Assembly (NCBI GenBank): GCA_012934845.2
Contig: WNNJ02002406.1
Coordinates: forward strand, 1 to 64,000
From: Pomphorhynchus laevis
Lineage: Eukaryota > Acanthocephala > Palaeacanthocephala > Echinorhynchida > Pomphorhynchidae
Length of the DNA: 64,000 nt
Direction of reading: 5' to 3'
A program made the translations under genes and the position numbers. The stretch's first letter is position 1. Every line of letters starts with the position of its first letter. The notes beneath the pieces were generated by a model. That model searched no databases, was not told the origin of the DNA, and saw only the letters and a program-made list of their open reading frames with translations. This document shows positions 46,082 through 58,636 of this stretch, piece by piece.

Positions 46082-48705
46082 AGTCAAAGGTAAACTGCGC
46101 GTAAATACATTTTGCACCAACAGTGCAAGAATGCTATTTGATAAAGTATAATACTGGCATTACAAATAAAATTTGTAAAATTTCATATTATCAATTATAT
46201 TACTCTATTATCATATTGTCCATATAGGCATTAAGAATTTACTTAGAACAAAAATCATGTAAAGTACTATCGACAACATACGTATATCGAAAACTTTAAA
46301 GTATATACTTACACTGCGATATCCGATTCATAAATGTTAGACTATAATCTATGATGGCCTATGCCCTAAATGTGTAATATTGTCTGATTCTTCAATTAAC
46401 TCCAAGTTATAAGATGCATGCAAATAGCGTTTCATCAAAAATGTCCTTGGCATATCTCCCAAAATTCATTCAACTTCTATTGCAGCTATCATGTCGATCA
46501 TAGTATCTACCAATAGAATATCGACAACATATTCGTTTCCCTGAGACATCCGTATTCAAATATTACAGAATAATTTAAAAAGGGCCTTGCAATCGACCAC
46601 GAAATAACCACAACAGCTACTACCTTGTAACGACTCCGGCATAAATCACACAATACTAAGCTACCACTTATCGTCTGCCCCTATATGCATGTGCAACACA
46701 GCAAGCATAATCCTTATGTAATCCCACGACCGTTCGAAATATTGCAGGTGTAATTTTCGTCAATTCCAACTTTCATCCATTTTTCACAAATTTCATCGTC
46801 TTGCCCTTTCCAAAGTGACACTCAAGCAAATCAATTCGATATCCGCTGACCTTTTATACATCCTTGATCTAAAGAAACTATTTTCCATGGTAATTGTAAC
46901 GACATACTTATATTAGTTAATTCTTATGATTTGATACAACTCTACGATGTATTATCCTAGCATGATTAACTGTGCATAATTAACTCTTTTAATATAAGCA
47001 TGCCAGAAGTTGGTTAATTAAAGTTGAATACTCTTTTATAACATAAATCTAAAACGTGTATAACAGCAGTTTTACGTATTTAAATTTGTATCCATAATCA
47101 CTTAAAATGCTTGTTAATTCTTTGAGTTATTGTTTATTCTTTAAGTTATTTTTGAGTTATTGTAGAAGACTACAATAATTCAAAAAAGTGTAAAGATAGG
47201 TAATTGATAAATTTATGAGAAAATTGCGAATCCAATCAAATTCTTCAATGTTGATTGATGGAAAATATTATTTCTAAAACATGTCGAATACTCACTAATA
47301 ATGGTAACCATCACGGCAATGCAGTTTCTGAGAACTCATGGAAATATCTCCATATCGTTTATCTTGTAAAATGTTATATTTGTCAATAATAGTGAATTTT
47401 TGTTATTCACTAACATATTTCACAAAAATAACCTCTTGCGTCATCTGAATATGCTTTTTTTATTCAACTTATCGATTAGTCACAATTTAATACGGTATTC
47501 GTTGAGTATATATTTGTCGGTGATTTTATGCTTATTGATTAATTCATTGAACAATACTTACATATATTTTTAATCTCTTCGCAGCACACTAATATGCCCC
47601 GGTACTGTCCGAAAACAACTGAGTTACGACAACAGTTAAACTTCAATCATGAAAAAACATTATGCCAGCAATGAACAACGCTTGTTCTTATCTTCAAAAC
47701 ATAGATCGATGAATAATGATTTATATTGTACGGATAAAGTCATGGGTAAAAAGTTTAAAATGCCGCAATATCTTAAATTAGTTAATTCTTGATAAAAGAT
47801 GCCAAATATCGTGAAAACCATAGTAATACCGGAACTAATATAGATCCTATTAAAGTTGTATTTATTGATATAGTTATATTATAGATCTAATACAGCTCTT
47901 CTAGCATACTATTTGCTAGAAAAGTTGAATTTGATACAACTCTACGGTATATTATCCTAGCATAAACTATACATAATCAACTCTTTTAGCATAATCATGT
48001 CATTTATCTATCATATATATTGTGCCGAACCTCCGGATTAAGATCTGGAGTCAATATATTCCGTTCTTCGATTCTAGATCCTCTTTGACATTACTTTCAT
48101 TATCTCGTAGTATGCCAATAATTCATTTACTTCGCGGTTTTGCGTGAAACCGCTAACTATCAACAGAAAGCAGCTGCTAGCGAAATATAAAATAAATTAG
48201 TGTTTATTGATCCTGCTTAAAAATCTTGAATTGAAAAAGGATCAAGTTCTTTTAAATACAGAGTACATTAAATAGGGTATATTCTGTAATTAATGAAAGA
48301 TTAATTGCTGAAAACGTTAACCTAATAAGATTAATTTAGATTTGATTAAGTTTTAAACACGTATTATAGTGTTATATAATGTCGAGCCTTGTGCCGTCTC
48401 TCAATTTATTACCTACACATACTTTAAATCACATTACAATATTTTATGATAAATGGGCGGAGCATAACAGCCCATTTTTCATGATTTAACATTTAAAAGT
48501 TAATATCAAACGAAAACAGCATTTTTACTCGGAATAATATTCTGATTTGTAAGTTACCAGAATTCTATTTCCATTGAAATATTGATTGAAAATATTTAAT
48601 ATTGATTTATAATTAATAAATGCCTATTCAGCAGGCCTTAAGCTTATTTAATGAGGGTAAAGTGATTTGATGTCGCTCATTTATCAACGAATGCTGATCA
48701 TACAA
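46082..48705. repeat. 2.6-kb non-coding repeat, copy 2
   Basis: Same family and orientation as 23,162-25,768. It keeps about 100 bp at 46,116-46,235 that copy 1 lacks and lacks about 110 bp present in copy 1. Long stretches (for example 46,540-46,900) differ by only one or two bases from copy 1, so the duplication is recent relative to the LINE debris. No coding sequence. Confidence 0.85.
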
Positions 48706-49779
48706 TTTTGATTTAGAATTAATATAATTTTTAATGTTATCATGGTTCTGATAATGAGTAAATGCAGCATATGATGAGAATGAGTTGACCATTTTTGTTT
48801 TATTGTGAATATGACGTTTAGCATTCTCCTTTTAGTGCTTGCCGGCAGGATGTCCAAGGTGACAATTAAGAAAAGTAGGTGCCTAATTATGTGGACATTA
48901 CAGCGTCCTAATGTGTTTCATAGCCATTAAACCTGAGACACAACGCTTCAAGTTTGCAACTTGAGTCCAATGCCCCCCCCCAGCGGTGGCACTTTTGACA
49001 ATGCAGATAGGTTAGAGAATATTTACCCGTTAGGTTTACCTTGATGTTCCCACCGATAAATAACAATTCTTAGCATTGCCTGAATTTGTCGTTACAAATG
49101 GCACATAAATCTTTTTACCACTTTTACCCTAATTGATCCGAGGATATGACAACTTGCACATGCTCTGAAATTATTAGAGGTCATCAGGATCTATGCGTGA
49201 TTCAAGATTTGACAGTTTTATTAAAGCCAGTTTTATTATAGGTTAGTTCTCAATTGAGCCATATATTGCTAGATATGTCTTTAAGAAATCTATGTATTTC
49301 ATTGCAATATCATTTTTATAAAAGAAAATTAGTTAAGTCCCAGGGAAGTCCCTGGCGGACTTGTAAATGCTATTAATCTTATCAAATAACAGTATTAATG
49401 GTCTTTACAAAATCTTATAATAATCTCATGTTTTAAACGAATATATAAGCTTTACCTCAACCAGATCAGCAAGTTTTCTAACAGGAGAAAGCTCATTCTC
49501 AACTGGCGCTAACTTATTTTGAGTTACAGAATGAATTATACCTAAGTAATTCGACGAATTCATTGCTCCGTCTTTGTTGTTTTATAGTAGCTGAAATATG
49601 TCGTATTTCCTCGCCAGCTGAATATTTGCTTGAAATATTGATTAGACGTAGAAAACTCTCACTTTCTTGTTTTCCAATTGCTGCTCGATTTTGCTTGAAT
49701 TTCTGGATTGCTTTGAAGCACCGATGTTACTGTTACACAATAAAAAAATTATATAAACTGTTAAAATATAACCAGGTTT
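48706..49779. other. Anonymous DNA between repeat and LINE
   Basis: Contains a run of nine C (48,976 region) and a tcatcagga stretch at 49,180 shared with the Penelope-like repeats. A 105-codon frame at 49,563-49,880 overlaps the LINE 3' end and is treated as chance. Confidence 0.4.
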
Positions 49780-49929
49780 TTATAATAATAAAGATTGTGT
49801 TAAATAACTATATAGCCACTAAAAAAGTTTATCTTTTTAAAAATAAAAACACAAAAAACAAAGAAAGTCAAACCAGTTGATAGTAGAGTCTTCACAGTGT
49901 CGCGGCTTCAGATCAACAGGGATCATAGC

Positions 49930-52287
49930 CCTTTAGCCAATCTAACACGCCGTTCTCCGACTGAACCACCCGGGGTCTTTTACCCCCGAAGAATCCAATC
50001 GAGGCGGACTATGCTCGGTAATCTCGAGAGGAGGAGCTTGAGAAACCTTAGTCTTTGCTATGGGGGACGATCTCTAGAGAAGAAGACTAATCCCGAGGTA
50101 GCCCGAGTACCCCAAAGGCGTACTTGGGTTTTCCTATTTAACTACAGATGCTGAGCCCGTTTTCAGGGCCCATCTTGCTTTCTTCAGGATACGTTTGAGT
50201 CTATCCAGATCACCAATTCACTGTAACAGTGAACCCCATATATTTTACTCGAATCGTAAAGATAGGAGTGGTTGAGGCTGCACAATGTAGGAGAGTGCAG
50301 AGAGTGCTAGTCTCTTAATATTCTTTTTGGTAGCAGTAGCGCCATGAAAGACTACGACCTGCGATTTGTTGGAGTTTAAAATAAGATTGAATAAGGGTAA
50401 CTGATCTTTTAATCTTAAAAAGAAACGGCTGATGTCCGAGACTACATTTTCACACATGCGTCCAAAATACAGGGCTGTGTCATCATCAGTGTATACCACT
50501 AGATGCTGATCGCGTTTAAATTTTTTGTAAAGTTCAATTGAGGCAGCAAGATACAGGATTGGAGAAAGTGGGAAACCTTGAGGCACACCTGTAATAGTGT
50601 AAAACTGACGTGCATCAGGGTCATCTTCATAGAATAATATCTTGGTATGCAACAATATTTTCACCCTGTTAACAATTCTCGCAGGCAACTCAAGGGAACT
50701 GAGAGAAGCGATAACAGAAGGAATGGAAATGCGGTCAAATGCAGCAGAAAAGTCAAGAAAAGCAGCCACAACAAGCTGATGACTATTATCTTGACAAAAC
50801 TAATGCATTTCATCTATTTCAGTATGGACCAAGCGATCTTTTACGTACTCATGAAAAGCTGGTGGGATTAAATTTCGCCTACTTAGATAGTCGCGAATTT
50901 TACACGCAAACGCTTTTTTGTAAATGGAGATGAGGTAGTTTTGAATCGAGATAGGCCGCAGATCTTTGGACATGAAATCGATTACTTTTTTGGTATTAAA
51001 ACACGGCGGCTGATATTCATGCCAGCAACATCTGACGACGAGGCTAGTTGCATTGTGAGGCGACTTCCTTTCTCTGACTATATGTGAAAAGCTGACAGAC
51101 CCGAGTGGAGAGTGGCGCATGGGATTTAGAGGTGCCTGAAAGTGGCCCCCAGGAGTTAAGGATATCTGTAACAAATAGATCCCAGCTCCTGAAGTCACAC
51201 CAAGGCGGGATTGGTTGGGAAGATTGAGTGACTCCATAATTATGTTGGGATAGTGACTCCTCCAAAACTTTGTCGTGACCAATGCTACCGATCCAACCCA
51301 AGTCTCTCTCTCCTATCAGCAGAAAAACTTCTTTTTTGAATATCTAAAAGGAAGACAGAAGGATTAAGGCGTGCAATGCTCATTCTATCCCTGCATTTTT
51401 TGTGTAGCATTTTAGCTAGGATCTTGAGTTTTGTTGGAGTTAGATTGCATATGCGACCTTTATAGGTAGTCCAAAGAATTGCGGTAACTTCCGATAAGAG
51501 GTAGGAATTGAATTCGGTTAAGCTCTCATTACCAATTATGGGGAAGAGTTGGATAGCTGCTTGAAAGAAACCCACTCTGATGGTGCCAAAGTGATATCTT
51601 TTCCTAACTAACGTATCTTCCTCTATCCGCCAACGAATTAGGTCATGAGAGGTGGTCTGTTGTTGGCGCGACTGCTCAGTACAGATTGGTTTCAACAACC
51701 ACATCTTATGTAGCAGTAATATGTCGAGGAGAGTATTAGTTGTTGAGCAACGAAAGGTGGGGGAAGGTGGTTTGTAATACCACCTACTTGTGAATAAGAT
51801 AGTCGTTACTGTTTCAGCGGATTGGTGCATTAATCCAACGACCAGTTCTGTCGTTGAAGTCACTAAGTAACATGTCATAATCACTACCTAATATACGCTC
51901 CAGGAGGTCACGGTTCTTGTGAATTTCTCCCGGCCGGATATAGATATTGGCTATGCTGATGCGTTTACCGTTTTTACAGAGCGATATAGCTAAACAAGAC
52001 AGGGCTGAACAAGAATAGTTTAGTAAGAGGGATGATCTTAAGGAGCTCTTCACTAGGGTTAAAAGACCTTGAGATGAAGATAAGTGAGGTGGGGTTATGT
52101 ACGGAGTATAGTGGGTATAGATTTGATTATGGATAAATCGAGTAATCTCCTGGGAGAGCCGGATAGACCGCGTCTTCTGAAGGACTGTAATATCTGCATC
52201 TTTACCAGATAGAAGGCTAAGGGCGGAAGTACCTCCCGAATTCCACTGAAGGATATTCAGTGAAAAAGGCTCTTGAATACTTTGCAT
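49930..52287 (-). pseudogene. LINE ORF2, endonuclease-reverse transcriptase (second copy, broken)
   Basis: Minus strand. The endonuclease begins at 52,287 (EPFSLNILQWNSGG, SGKDAD). YIRPGEIHKNRD follows, then SDFN in place of GDFN. The linker and RT run through 51,884-51,285, 51,282-50,800 and 50,769-50,245 with FLDFSAAFDRI, GVPQGFPLSPILY and VVYTDDDTALY (YTDD instead of YADD). The tail runs to about 49,930 and matches 5,230-5,400 of the first copy. Several frame changes. Confidence 0.85.
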
Positions 52288-53490
52288 TGTGTTAAGTTAG
52301 CTGGAGTGGGATGCCTCCTCCTAGTCGGAACTGGGGGTGAGAAGATTTCCTTCTCACACCCAGCTGGACTAGGTTGAGACACTTGCCCACGGGCAATATC
52401 TTCATTTCTCATATCGGCCGCGTTCACCTGTCTCCACAGGTTTGTTTGCTGTTTGGATATCTTAAACGGAGCCACTGTCTTGGAAGAAGGCGTATGTTTC
52501 TTGGATGAGCATGTGGATCTCCGTTTAGAATCAGTATTGGGAAGATTTGATTTAGCTCTCTTCTTGGAAGACACGGCAACCGAAGATAGGCTATTGTAGA
52601 GGGTGTATTTGTCGTCAAATGGAAATCAGCGATTGAATTGATCGTGATGTTTCTTCTTGAAGCGATCTAAAAAACTAAACATCTCTTCAACATTAATTCC
52701 TGATGAGCCACACTCCTTATTTGTCCCAGTGGGGGAGTGTACATTCTTCGTAATTGAATGTCTACTCACGTAATCTTTGAAAACCGACCATATTATTAAG
52801 CAAGAGTGTTTGAGTCCACAGTTAGTACATCTGGGAGCAAGCTTACACTGTGCATCATGATCTACATCATCCGATCCACAGACACCGCAAGTTATTTTTC
52901 TTCCACAAGTTGATTTCCAGTGTCTCCACATGTGATAGGTATTATAGTGTGGAAATGTGAGGTTGTCTGTGCCGGCCACTGTGAAATTCAGGTCGCAACC
53001 CATAAACGGATTGGATGTAGATTTCGATAGGATATAAGCATTGTCCTTCTCAGTGTTCGCAAATGCAATGGGCAGATTTTGACCTTCTTTATTCTTAATA
53101 AATCGAATATTAGAGAATAACGTTTTTTCAGCTCTTCTAAATCATCTTTTTCTAGGTCGGGAAGTATATTTGTTATGTTCACAGATGCCATAATTGGTTT
53201 TGATACCAGTGTTCCTTTGTTGGAACAACTTTCTCTGAAAATTTAGTGTAGGAGGTTGCAATGTCAGAAGAAACAAAGGAAATTCTATAGTAATTATTAC
53301 TTTGGCAAAATTAATCATGATTCTGTTAGGTTGTAAGCTTATAAACTTCCTCAGGAATTCATTAAAGTATTGATTTTTTGTATTGAAATAGAAGGGGTGA
53401 CGTTCACTATGTTAACTAGTTTTTTTATCAGAGGAAACTCCTCTAATTCCCGATTAAGAACAGTTAAGTCACTAACCTTTATTCCAGAAT
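52257..53490 (-). pseudogene. LINE ORF1, gag-like (second copy, broken)
   Basis: Pieces at 53,490-53,190, 53,191-52,988, 53,003-52,626 and 52,574-52,257 on the minus strand. Zinc knuckle residues are recognisable (CGVCGSDDVDHDAQC, then CTNCGLKHSC), but the first knuckle has Y for its first C (YNTYHMWRHWKSTC). Alignment with the first copy places the knuckles at 52,940-52,770. Confidence 0.8.
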
Positions 53491-53500
53491 ATCTGTAAAC

Positions 53501-53828
53501 GTTTGTTGTACAGCATTTTGACGGCCGTAAAAAGGTTAATGTATCAACCTGGTTTTTTCAAGCATGTTTTTAGCTAGAAAAATAATATTTTTGCCAGACA
53601 TTTTTGCTGTACTAATTAATTGTGTCCACTTTAGTGAGACAAACCTTTTAGAAATATAGTTATCTTTAAAATACAAGGTTTTTTAGCGTCAGCTTTTTTA
53701 AATATTTGTATTTTATAAGAAATATACAATTCTTATAGGTCTTTTGAAAGACCTATAAAAAGATCCTATAGACATTTTTTTTATAAAAGCTAAGTCTTAG
53801 AACTGAGAGAGGATTATGTAGGAAATTG
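53501..53828. other. AT-rich DNA, short hairpin
   Basis: An imperfect hairpin formed by ataggtcttttgaaagacctat lies near 53,735-53,757. Nothing else is recognised. Confidence 0.45.
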
Positions 53829-53936
53829 TTTATGATCAGTTAGGCAGTCACGAAAGAATCAACAAGACAGTAACTAGTACCTTTCTTTTCGATTAACTAG
53901 TACCGATTCTTTCTTGGCTGCCTAAATGATCATAAA
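53829..53936. repeat. ~108-bp palindromic element
   Basis: Inverted arms of about 30 bp: tttatgatcagttaggcag, then acgaaagaatc, against gattctttct and ctgcctaaatgatcataaa. An inner pair of actagtac lies in the loop. MITE-like; no coding sequence. Confidence 0.85.
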
Positions 53937-55397
53937 AAATAAATCATATTGCTTATAAATATAAAAATATGACATTTGGATATATTACTTGGTTATGGCA
54001 TTTCGAATTATGGTCATTACTACGTAATATATACAAATTAACAGATTATAGTAAAATCAGTGTTGAGGCTATAATTTCTTAAAAATATTTGAAGTATAGA
54101 AATTATTAATAGTTTAAAAATTTAGAAATAGACGAAGAAATAAAACTTGTTTGTCTCCTTTGTTTGCCTCATTACTTCTAAAATATTCTCATTACTTTGC
54201 TTTTCTTATTACTTCTAAAGTATTCTTATTATAACTATTTTCTTTATTATCTTTTAATTTGTAGATTTTACCTGATTTTGCGATATGCCAAAATATCGTA
54301 CTGGATAATTATGATTATTAATTTACTTTTATACTGAAATATACAACCTGTAGATAATACAACAGTTGTATTTAAGTCATACGCTCTCAGATGATTGTAA
54401 GTTAACATAATTAATCCAAACGAATTCGAAAATTAATTTAATTACGGATAATTTGAACTTATTTTCTCAAATAAAACAATGAGGTTTAAAGAATCAATTT
54501 GCTTCTTGAGGTATTCATACACGTTTCGATGACTGTAAGTCGTCATAGTTAATGTGGTGTTCTCATAAACGTTAATTTTCACTTAAACGAAATCACCTTT
54601 GAAGTTTACTAATATTTTACTAATACTTTACTTAATATTTTTTAAAAATTCTAAAATAATTAATGATTGCTAAATTATCATTGAAATTATTCTTAAAGAT
54701 GTATCGCTTATACTCTGTGTAATCAGCAGGAACTGCTATGTTATCAGGTTTCGGAATATATAAGATTAGCTAATTTTTCTAACGCTTCCGTTATATCAGC
54801 CAGATATAAAGAATAATATCTATTTTATGTCTCTTTCCTGGATATAACAAATAATTAAAGTAAATAAGGAATTTCGAATTTACATTATCCAAATGCGATC
54901 TAATAATCAATAATCAGAAACAAAACTTTAATTTTTACGATGAAATAACAGCCTCAATAGTCGTTGACGTAAACATTACATTTTAAATAAAACCTTATTA
55001 TAAGCACTAGAATAACTGCGTATATAGTCACGTTCTGAGCAGTCGATACTCATTTTTATATAATTTTATTTATTACCATATATTTATTTATCTTTTAATA
55101 TGTATCTTTTATTTTGCAGTCGATATCTGAGCAGTCGATACTTTTTAAATTAAGACATTTCATTTCTATCTTAGGATTGAAAATGGAAATTCGAAGATGG
55201 TATCAACGCATGTCGACGGCATTAGTTCAGAGAATTTATCTCTAGCTAATTTTGTTTTTACTATACAGCTTGAAGCATTTATAGTTAAATTAACCCTTAA
55301 GTTTATATTTTAAATTTCCAAATATCACAGTATTTGTTTTGTCTATTGATAACCAAACTGGGCACCTTTACGATCATGTAATTGTAAACTTTCAAAC
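53937..55397. other. AT-rich DNA with a Penelope-like repeat scrap
   Basis: About 54,720-54,760 matches the caggaactgctatg / atcaggtttcgg part of the Penelope-like 3' repeats. Nothing else is recognised. Confidence 0.45.
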
Positions 55398-55631
55398 ATG
55401 TTGCGTGTAGCTGTATCATTTGCATTTAAAAATATAATACAAGCTTTTCCAAGTTGCTTTCTGCAACGGAAAAGTTCGGTCGTTTTCGACGACTCATATA
55501 ATTCTTGTATTTGTTTTTACTCTGGATTACCAAACTGTGTACATTTACAATCAGATGATCAGATTACACGATTTATATGTACGCTACTTAATAGTATGTA
55601 CTCGGCCACAGGGGATAAATTAATAAAATAA
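55398..55631 (+). CDS. Small hypothetical protein, 77 codons
   Basis: ATG at 55,398, stop at 55,629-55,631, with aataaa overlapping the stop region. The predicted protein starts MLRVAVSFAF and contains six cysteines, with no recognised domain. A segment of its 3' half resembles, at DNA level, sequence just upstream (accaaactg.gcac.tttac at about 55,353 and 55,529), so the region has an internal duplication. Composition is compatible with a real small gene or last exon, but also with chance. Confidence 0.25.
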   Translation: MLRVAVSFAFKNIIQAFPSCFLQRKSSVVFDDSYNSCICFYSGLPNCVHLQSDDQITRFICTLLNSMYSATGDKLIK

Positions 55632-56226
55632 AGCTAGTCATCTTGAATTTTTATTCTGATTCCTCTCTCTCTATATATATTGAAATATTGATGACTATTT
55701 TTTATCCTGCACGCTGCTTTAATCCTATCTATAAGCCAACAGCAATACGCTACATTTCAATATTGATGGATCTCATCAGCCACTAATCCAATACCTACCA
55801 CGTATCGGTCCTTTTAATGTTGGCTGACGATAACTCGACTCGTCTGCTTTTATTGGCAATTAAATTTAATAATAGACTTTCGTCTTACATTTTCCGAATT
55901 TAATTGAAATCATTTCTGATTTCAAATTAAATCAGAGTTGGTAGGGAAGGAACTTTCTTTAATTTGAAAACCTAGCTATTGTTGCTATTATCAAACTAGT
56001 CATCTATAGTCTGTTTCCTAATTTTAAATTAATATCCAATGCTACATATATTTTGTTTCTTTAATATGTCATTTATTATTTAATTTAATAACACAACTGA
56101 AATTGATCAAATAATATTAATTTATTTTATTGATTTAATAAGTTATCTATTCGAAATACGAAATAAATATAAATTTCTATAAAGCAGAAGAGTTTCTATT
56201 AAATAAATAGAAATATATTTTTTATT
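55632..56226. other. AT-rich DNA, nothing recognised
   Basis: No gene or element recognised. Confidence 0.4.
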
Positions 56227-56357
56227 AAATTTTGGAGCAGTATCAACAAAACACTAATTTATTTTTGTATCTCGCTTGCTGCTATCTTCTAATGTTGCTT
56301 GCAGCAGCTAGTGAAATTTAAAGATAAATTTGTTTTATTGATCCTGTTCCAAAATTT
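56227..56357. repeat. Foldback element related to sequence in the 2.6-kb repeats
   Basis: Inverted arms of about 60 bp: attttggagcagtatcaac and aatttattttt against aaataaattagt-like sequence and gatcctgttccaaaat, with a tctcgcttgctgct / agcagctagtgaaat inner pair. One arm resembles about 25,120-25,200 and 48,165-48,245 inside the 2.6-kb repeats (agcagctgctagcgaaat, tttattgatcctg). Non-coding. Confidence 0.75.
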
Positions 56358-56447
56358 CATAAAATATATTTCTATTTATTTAGATTATTATAAGATAACT
56401 GTTATCTTTAAATATAAGTGATACTTATTTACTATAATAATAGTAAC

Positions 56448-56634
56448 TATATTTATATTTATTAGCATAAAATAAATTTATATTTTAAAAATAAATTTTA
56501 TTAAGAAGATATTTTTTTAATTACAAATATAAAAGCAAAATTAAAATAATTATGAAATATTAATATGATATTTATATTAATATGATATAAAAAATTCAAA
56601 ATTTCATAAACTAAATAAATTAAATTATAAAATT
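56448..56634. repeat. 190-bp direct repeat, first copy
   Basis: Almost identical to 56,830-57,023 (agtaactatatttatattt through aaattataaaatt). The 200 bp between the copies are unrelated AT-rich sequence. Confidence 0.9.
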
Positions 56635-56829
56635 TAATTAATAAATTAAATTTATGATTTTTATATCAGCGATACAAGGGAATTTAAAAGGAATGCAGAT
56701 ATTTTCTAAACGTATATACTGTAAATCATTAAATTGAAGAACGCCAAGAAATTGTGGAACTAGATGGCGCATTAAAAATGCGCCATTAATCATTAATCAT
56801 TTAATTTAATAAATTATTTTATAGTAAAT

Positions 56830-57023
56830 AAGTAACTATATTTATATTTATTAACATAAAATAAATTTATATTTTAAAAATAAATTTTATTAAGAAGATA
56901 TTTTTTTAATTACAAATATAAAAGCAAAATTAAAATAATTATGAAATATTAATATGATATTTATATTAATATGATATAAAAAATTCAAAATTTCATAAAC
57001 TAAATAAATTAAATTATAAAATT
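56830..57023. repeat. 190-bp direct repeat, second copy
   Basis: Second copy of the repeat above, same orientation, only one or two differences. Confidence 0.9.
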
Positions 57024-57844
57024 AAACGCTTAAGTAGTTATGCGTTAAGTAGTTTAGGTAGTTAAGTGTTTTCACATGGAAATTAATTTAATATTTTGAT
57101 ATTTTAATTATTGATTAGCTAGATTTCGTTTATCTAATGAAATCACGCTTTAATTATCCTGTCTATATTGAATTTTTATTATCTGAATAGATCAATTCGA
57201 AAACAGTAAACTATATAAACATAAAAATATATAAATGTTATATAATATTATATATAAAGATATATTATTTATTATATAAATAATATAATATAATACAATA
57301 TCATATTATTTATGATATTGCCAAAATCTGGGCAATTATAGTTTTAAATTAAATTATTAATATTTGCAATTTTGTATAGATTAACTACAAATGTAAATTG
57401 TTAATGTGAAATAGGTATATCGCAATACGAGTTTTAAATTTTTACAAATGTTTCGTTAATTACCTGTATCTGTTTACATTTGAGATATTGTTAAAATCAT
57501 TTCATGTATTCAAATAATATAAAATTAACCATCATCGATTTTACAACTCTGCAAATTTTAGCAACTTAAATTTAAGCGTATCAGTGATTCTTATTAAATT
57601 ATTACCAGCATTCCAACTTTTCTTTTTATAAAGAATTCACATTTAAAACAAATTTTTCGATAGCTCGGTAAAGTCTTCAATATCACTGCATACCTTTTAA
57701 AACTAGACTTTTCAAAGTTTCTCCTACATTATTTATATTTTATCTTTGGCAATTTTGCATTTGCTAAGTTGTAAAATGCTGAAAACGAAAACTTATAAAT
57801 TATTGATTACATATTTTCTAATTAAGAGCATAGCGATATAAGCG
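57024..57844. other. AT-rich 5' flank of IPMK copy 2
   Basis: No exon recognised. Contains a tatat/ttatt low-complexity run at about 57,230-57,320. Confidence 0.4.
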
Positions 57845-58636
57845 ATGTCCGGGAATGTGCCAATGCCTCCATATACACGGATTCTTGAACACCAAGTTGC
57901 TGGACACTTTCACGCAAAAAGTAAAAGTCTTCTTGGTGCACTACAGGATGTCAGGAGCGGAGTCATTCTTAAACCTTTACAGGCATCACCGAATTCTCCT
58001 AAAGAGTTGGGATTCTACAACAATCTGTTCAGTGACAATAATACAAACGTAGACGATTTAATGTTGCGCCATCTAGTACCACAATTTCTTGGCGTTCTTC
58101 AATTTAATGACTTACAGTATATACGTTTAGAGAATATCTGCATTCCTTTTAAATTCCCTTGTATCGCAGATATAAAAATCGGGCGTCGTACTTTCGGTCC
58201 AGATTCAACAATGGCGAAAAGATTAAGAGAAATATCAAAATGCCCGATAGCATTTCAAGTCGGCTTTCAAATTGTTGGAATGAAATTATACCAACCGATA
58301 AGGCGACGATATATTTATCATGACCGACTATGCTGTCGTTCATTCCTGGCTAATGAAATAATTCATGGACTAGCCTGGCTCTTTGGTATTTCCCATTATT
58401 CGTTTCCACCACATTCAAGAACATTTGTAAAACTTGTGATCGGCAAGCTGAACAACATAAGGGATTACTTCGTTCAACAACGTATTTACAATATGTACGG
58501 AGTTTCTGTGCTAATCGTTTATGAGGGCTTTCATAACCGCTTGTATAAAAAAATACCGAAAAATAGTCAATACAGAACTAACTGCGAAAGACATGATACT
58601 GAGTCAACCTGGTTAAACCATAGTGTTTCTTTTTAA
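57845..58636 (+). CDS. IPMK: Inositol polyphosphate multikinase, copy 2, exon 1
   Basis: The N-terminal kinase part: EHQVAGHFHAK (residues 15-25), VILKPLQASP, KELGFYNNL, the inositol-binding motif PCIADIKIG (P105, D109, K111, G113), FQVGFQIVGM and VSVLIVYEGF. The enzyme converts IP3 to higher inositol phosphates in nucleus and cytosol. The start ATG is followed directly by the conserved N-terminal MPP..L.HQVAGH block. The open frame runs to a stop at 58,636. The true exon end is probably before this; a weak donor gtataa lies at 58,543, but its phase does not match the best acceptor. The C-terminal exon lies at 59.9-60.4 kb. About half of its residues match copy 1 in the conserved blocks. Confidence 0.9.
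   Translation: MSGNVPMPPYTRILEHQVAGHFHAKSKSLLGALQDVRSGVILKPLQASPNSPKELGFYNNLFSDNNTNVDDLMLRHLVPQFLGVLQFNDLQYIRLENICIPFKFPCIADIKIGRRTFGPDSTMAKRLREISKCPIAFQVGFQIVGMKLYQPIRRRYIYHDRLCCRSFLANEIIHGLAWLFGISHYSFPPHSRTFVKLVIGKLNNIRDYFVQQRIYNMYGVSVLIVYEGFHNRLYKKIPKNSQYRTNCERHDTESTWLNHSVSF

Larger units (their letters stand above)
49780..53500 (-). mobile_element. Jockey-like non-LTR retrotransposon, second copy, minus strand
   Basis: Same family as 1,802-5,490 in opposite orientation. The 3' end is at about 49,780 (minus-strand aatctttattattat tail). ORF1 remnants can be followed by alignment up to about 53,490 (EFLRKFISLQPNRI matches TFLRKFVSIHPNRV of the first copy). It is more decayed than the first copy, with frame changes in both ORFs. 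The 5' border and target duplication were not determined. Confidence 0.88.

Noticed and set aside
48961-49010. Possible gag zinc-knuckle remnant around the run of nine C
   Set aside because: Cysteine and histidine spacing does not fit CCHC, and frames are broken.
49563-49880. 105-codon ORF on the + strand
   Set aside because: Overlaps the 3' end of the minus-strand LINE; the Lys/Asn-rich end reflects the complement of its T-rich tail.
55770-55800. CTGATGAGATCC on the minus strand followed by GAAA
   Set aside because: No paired stem II and no stem III hairpin.
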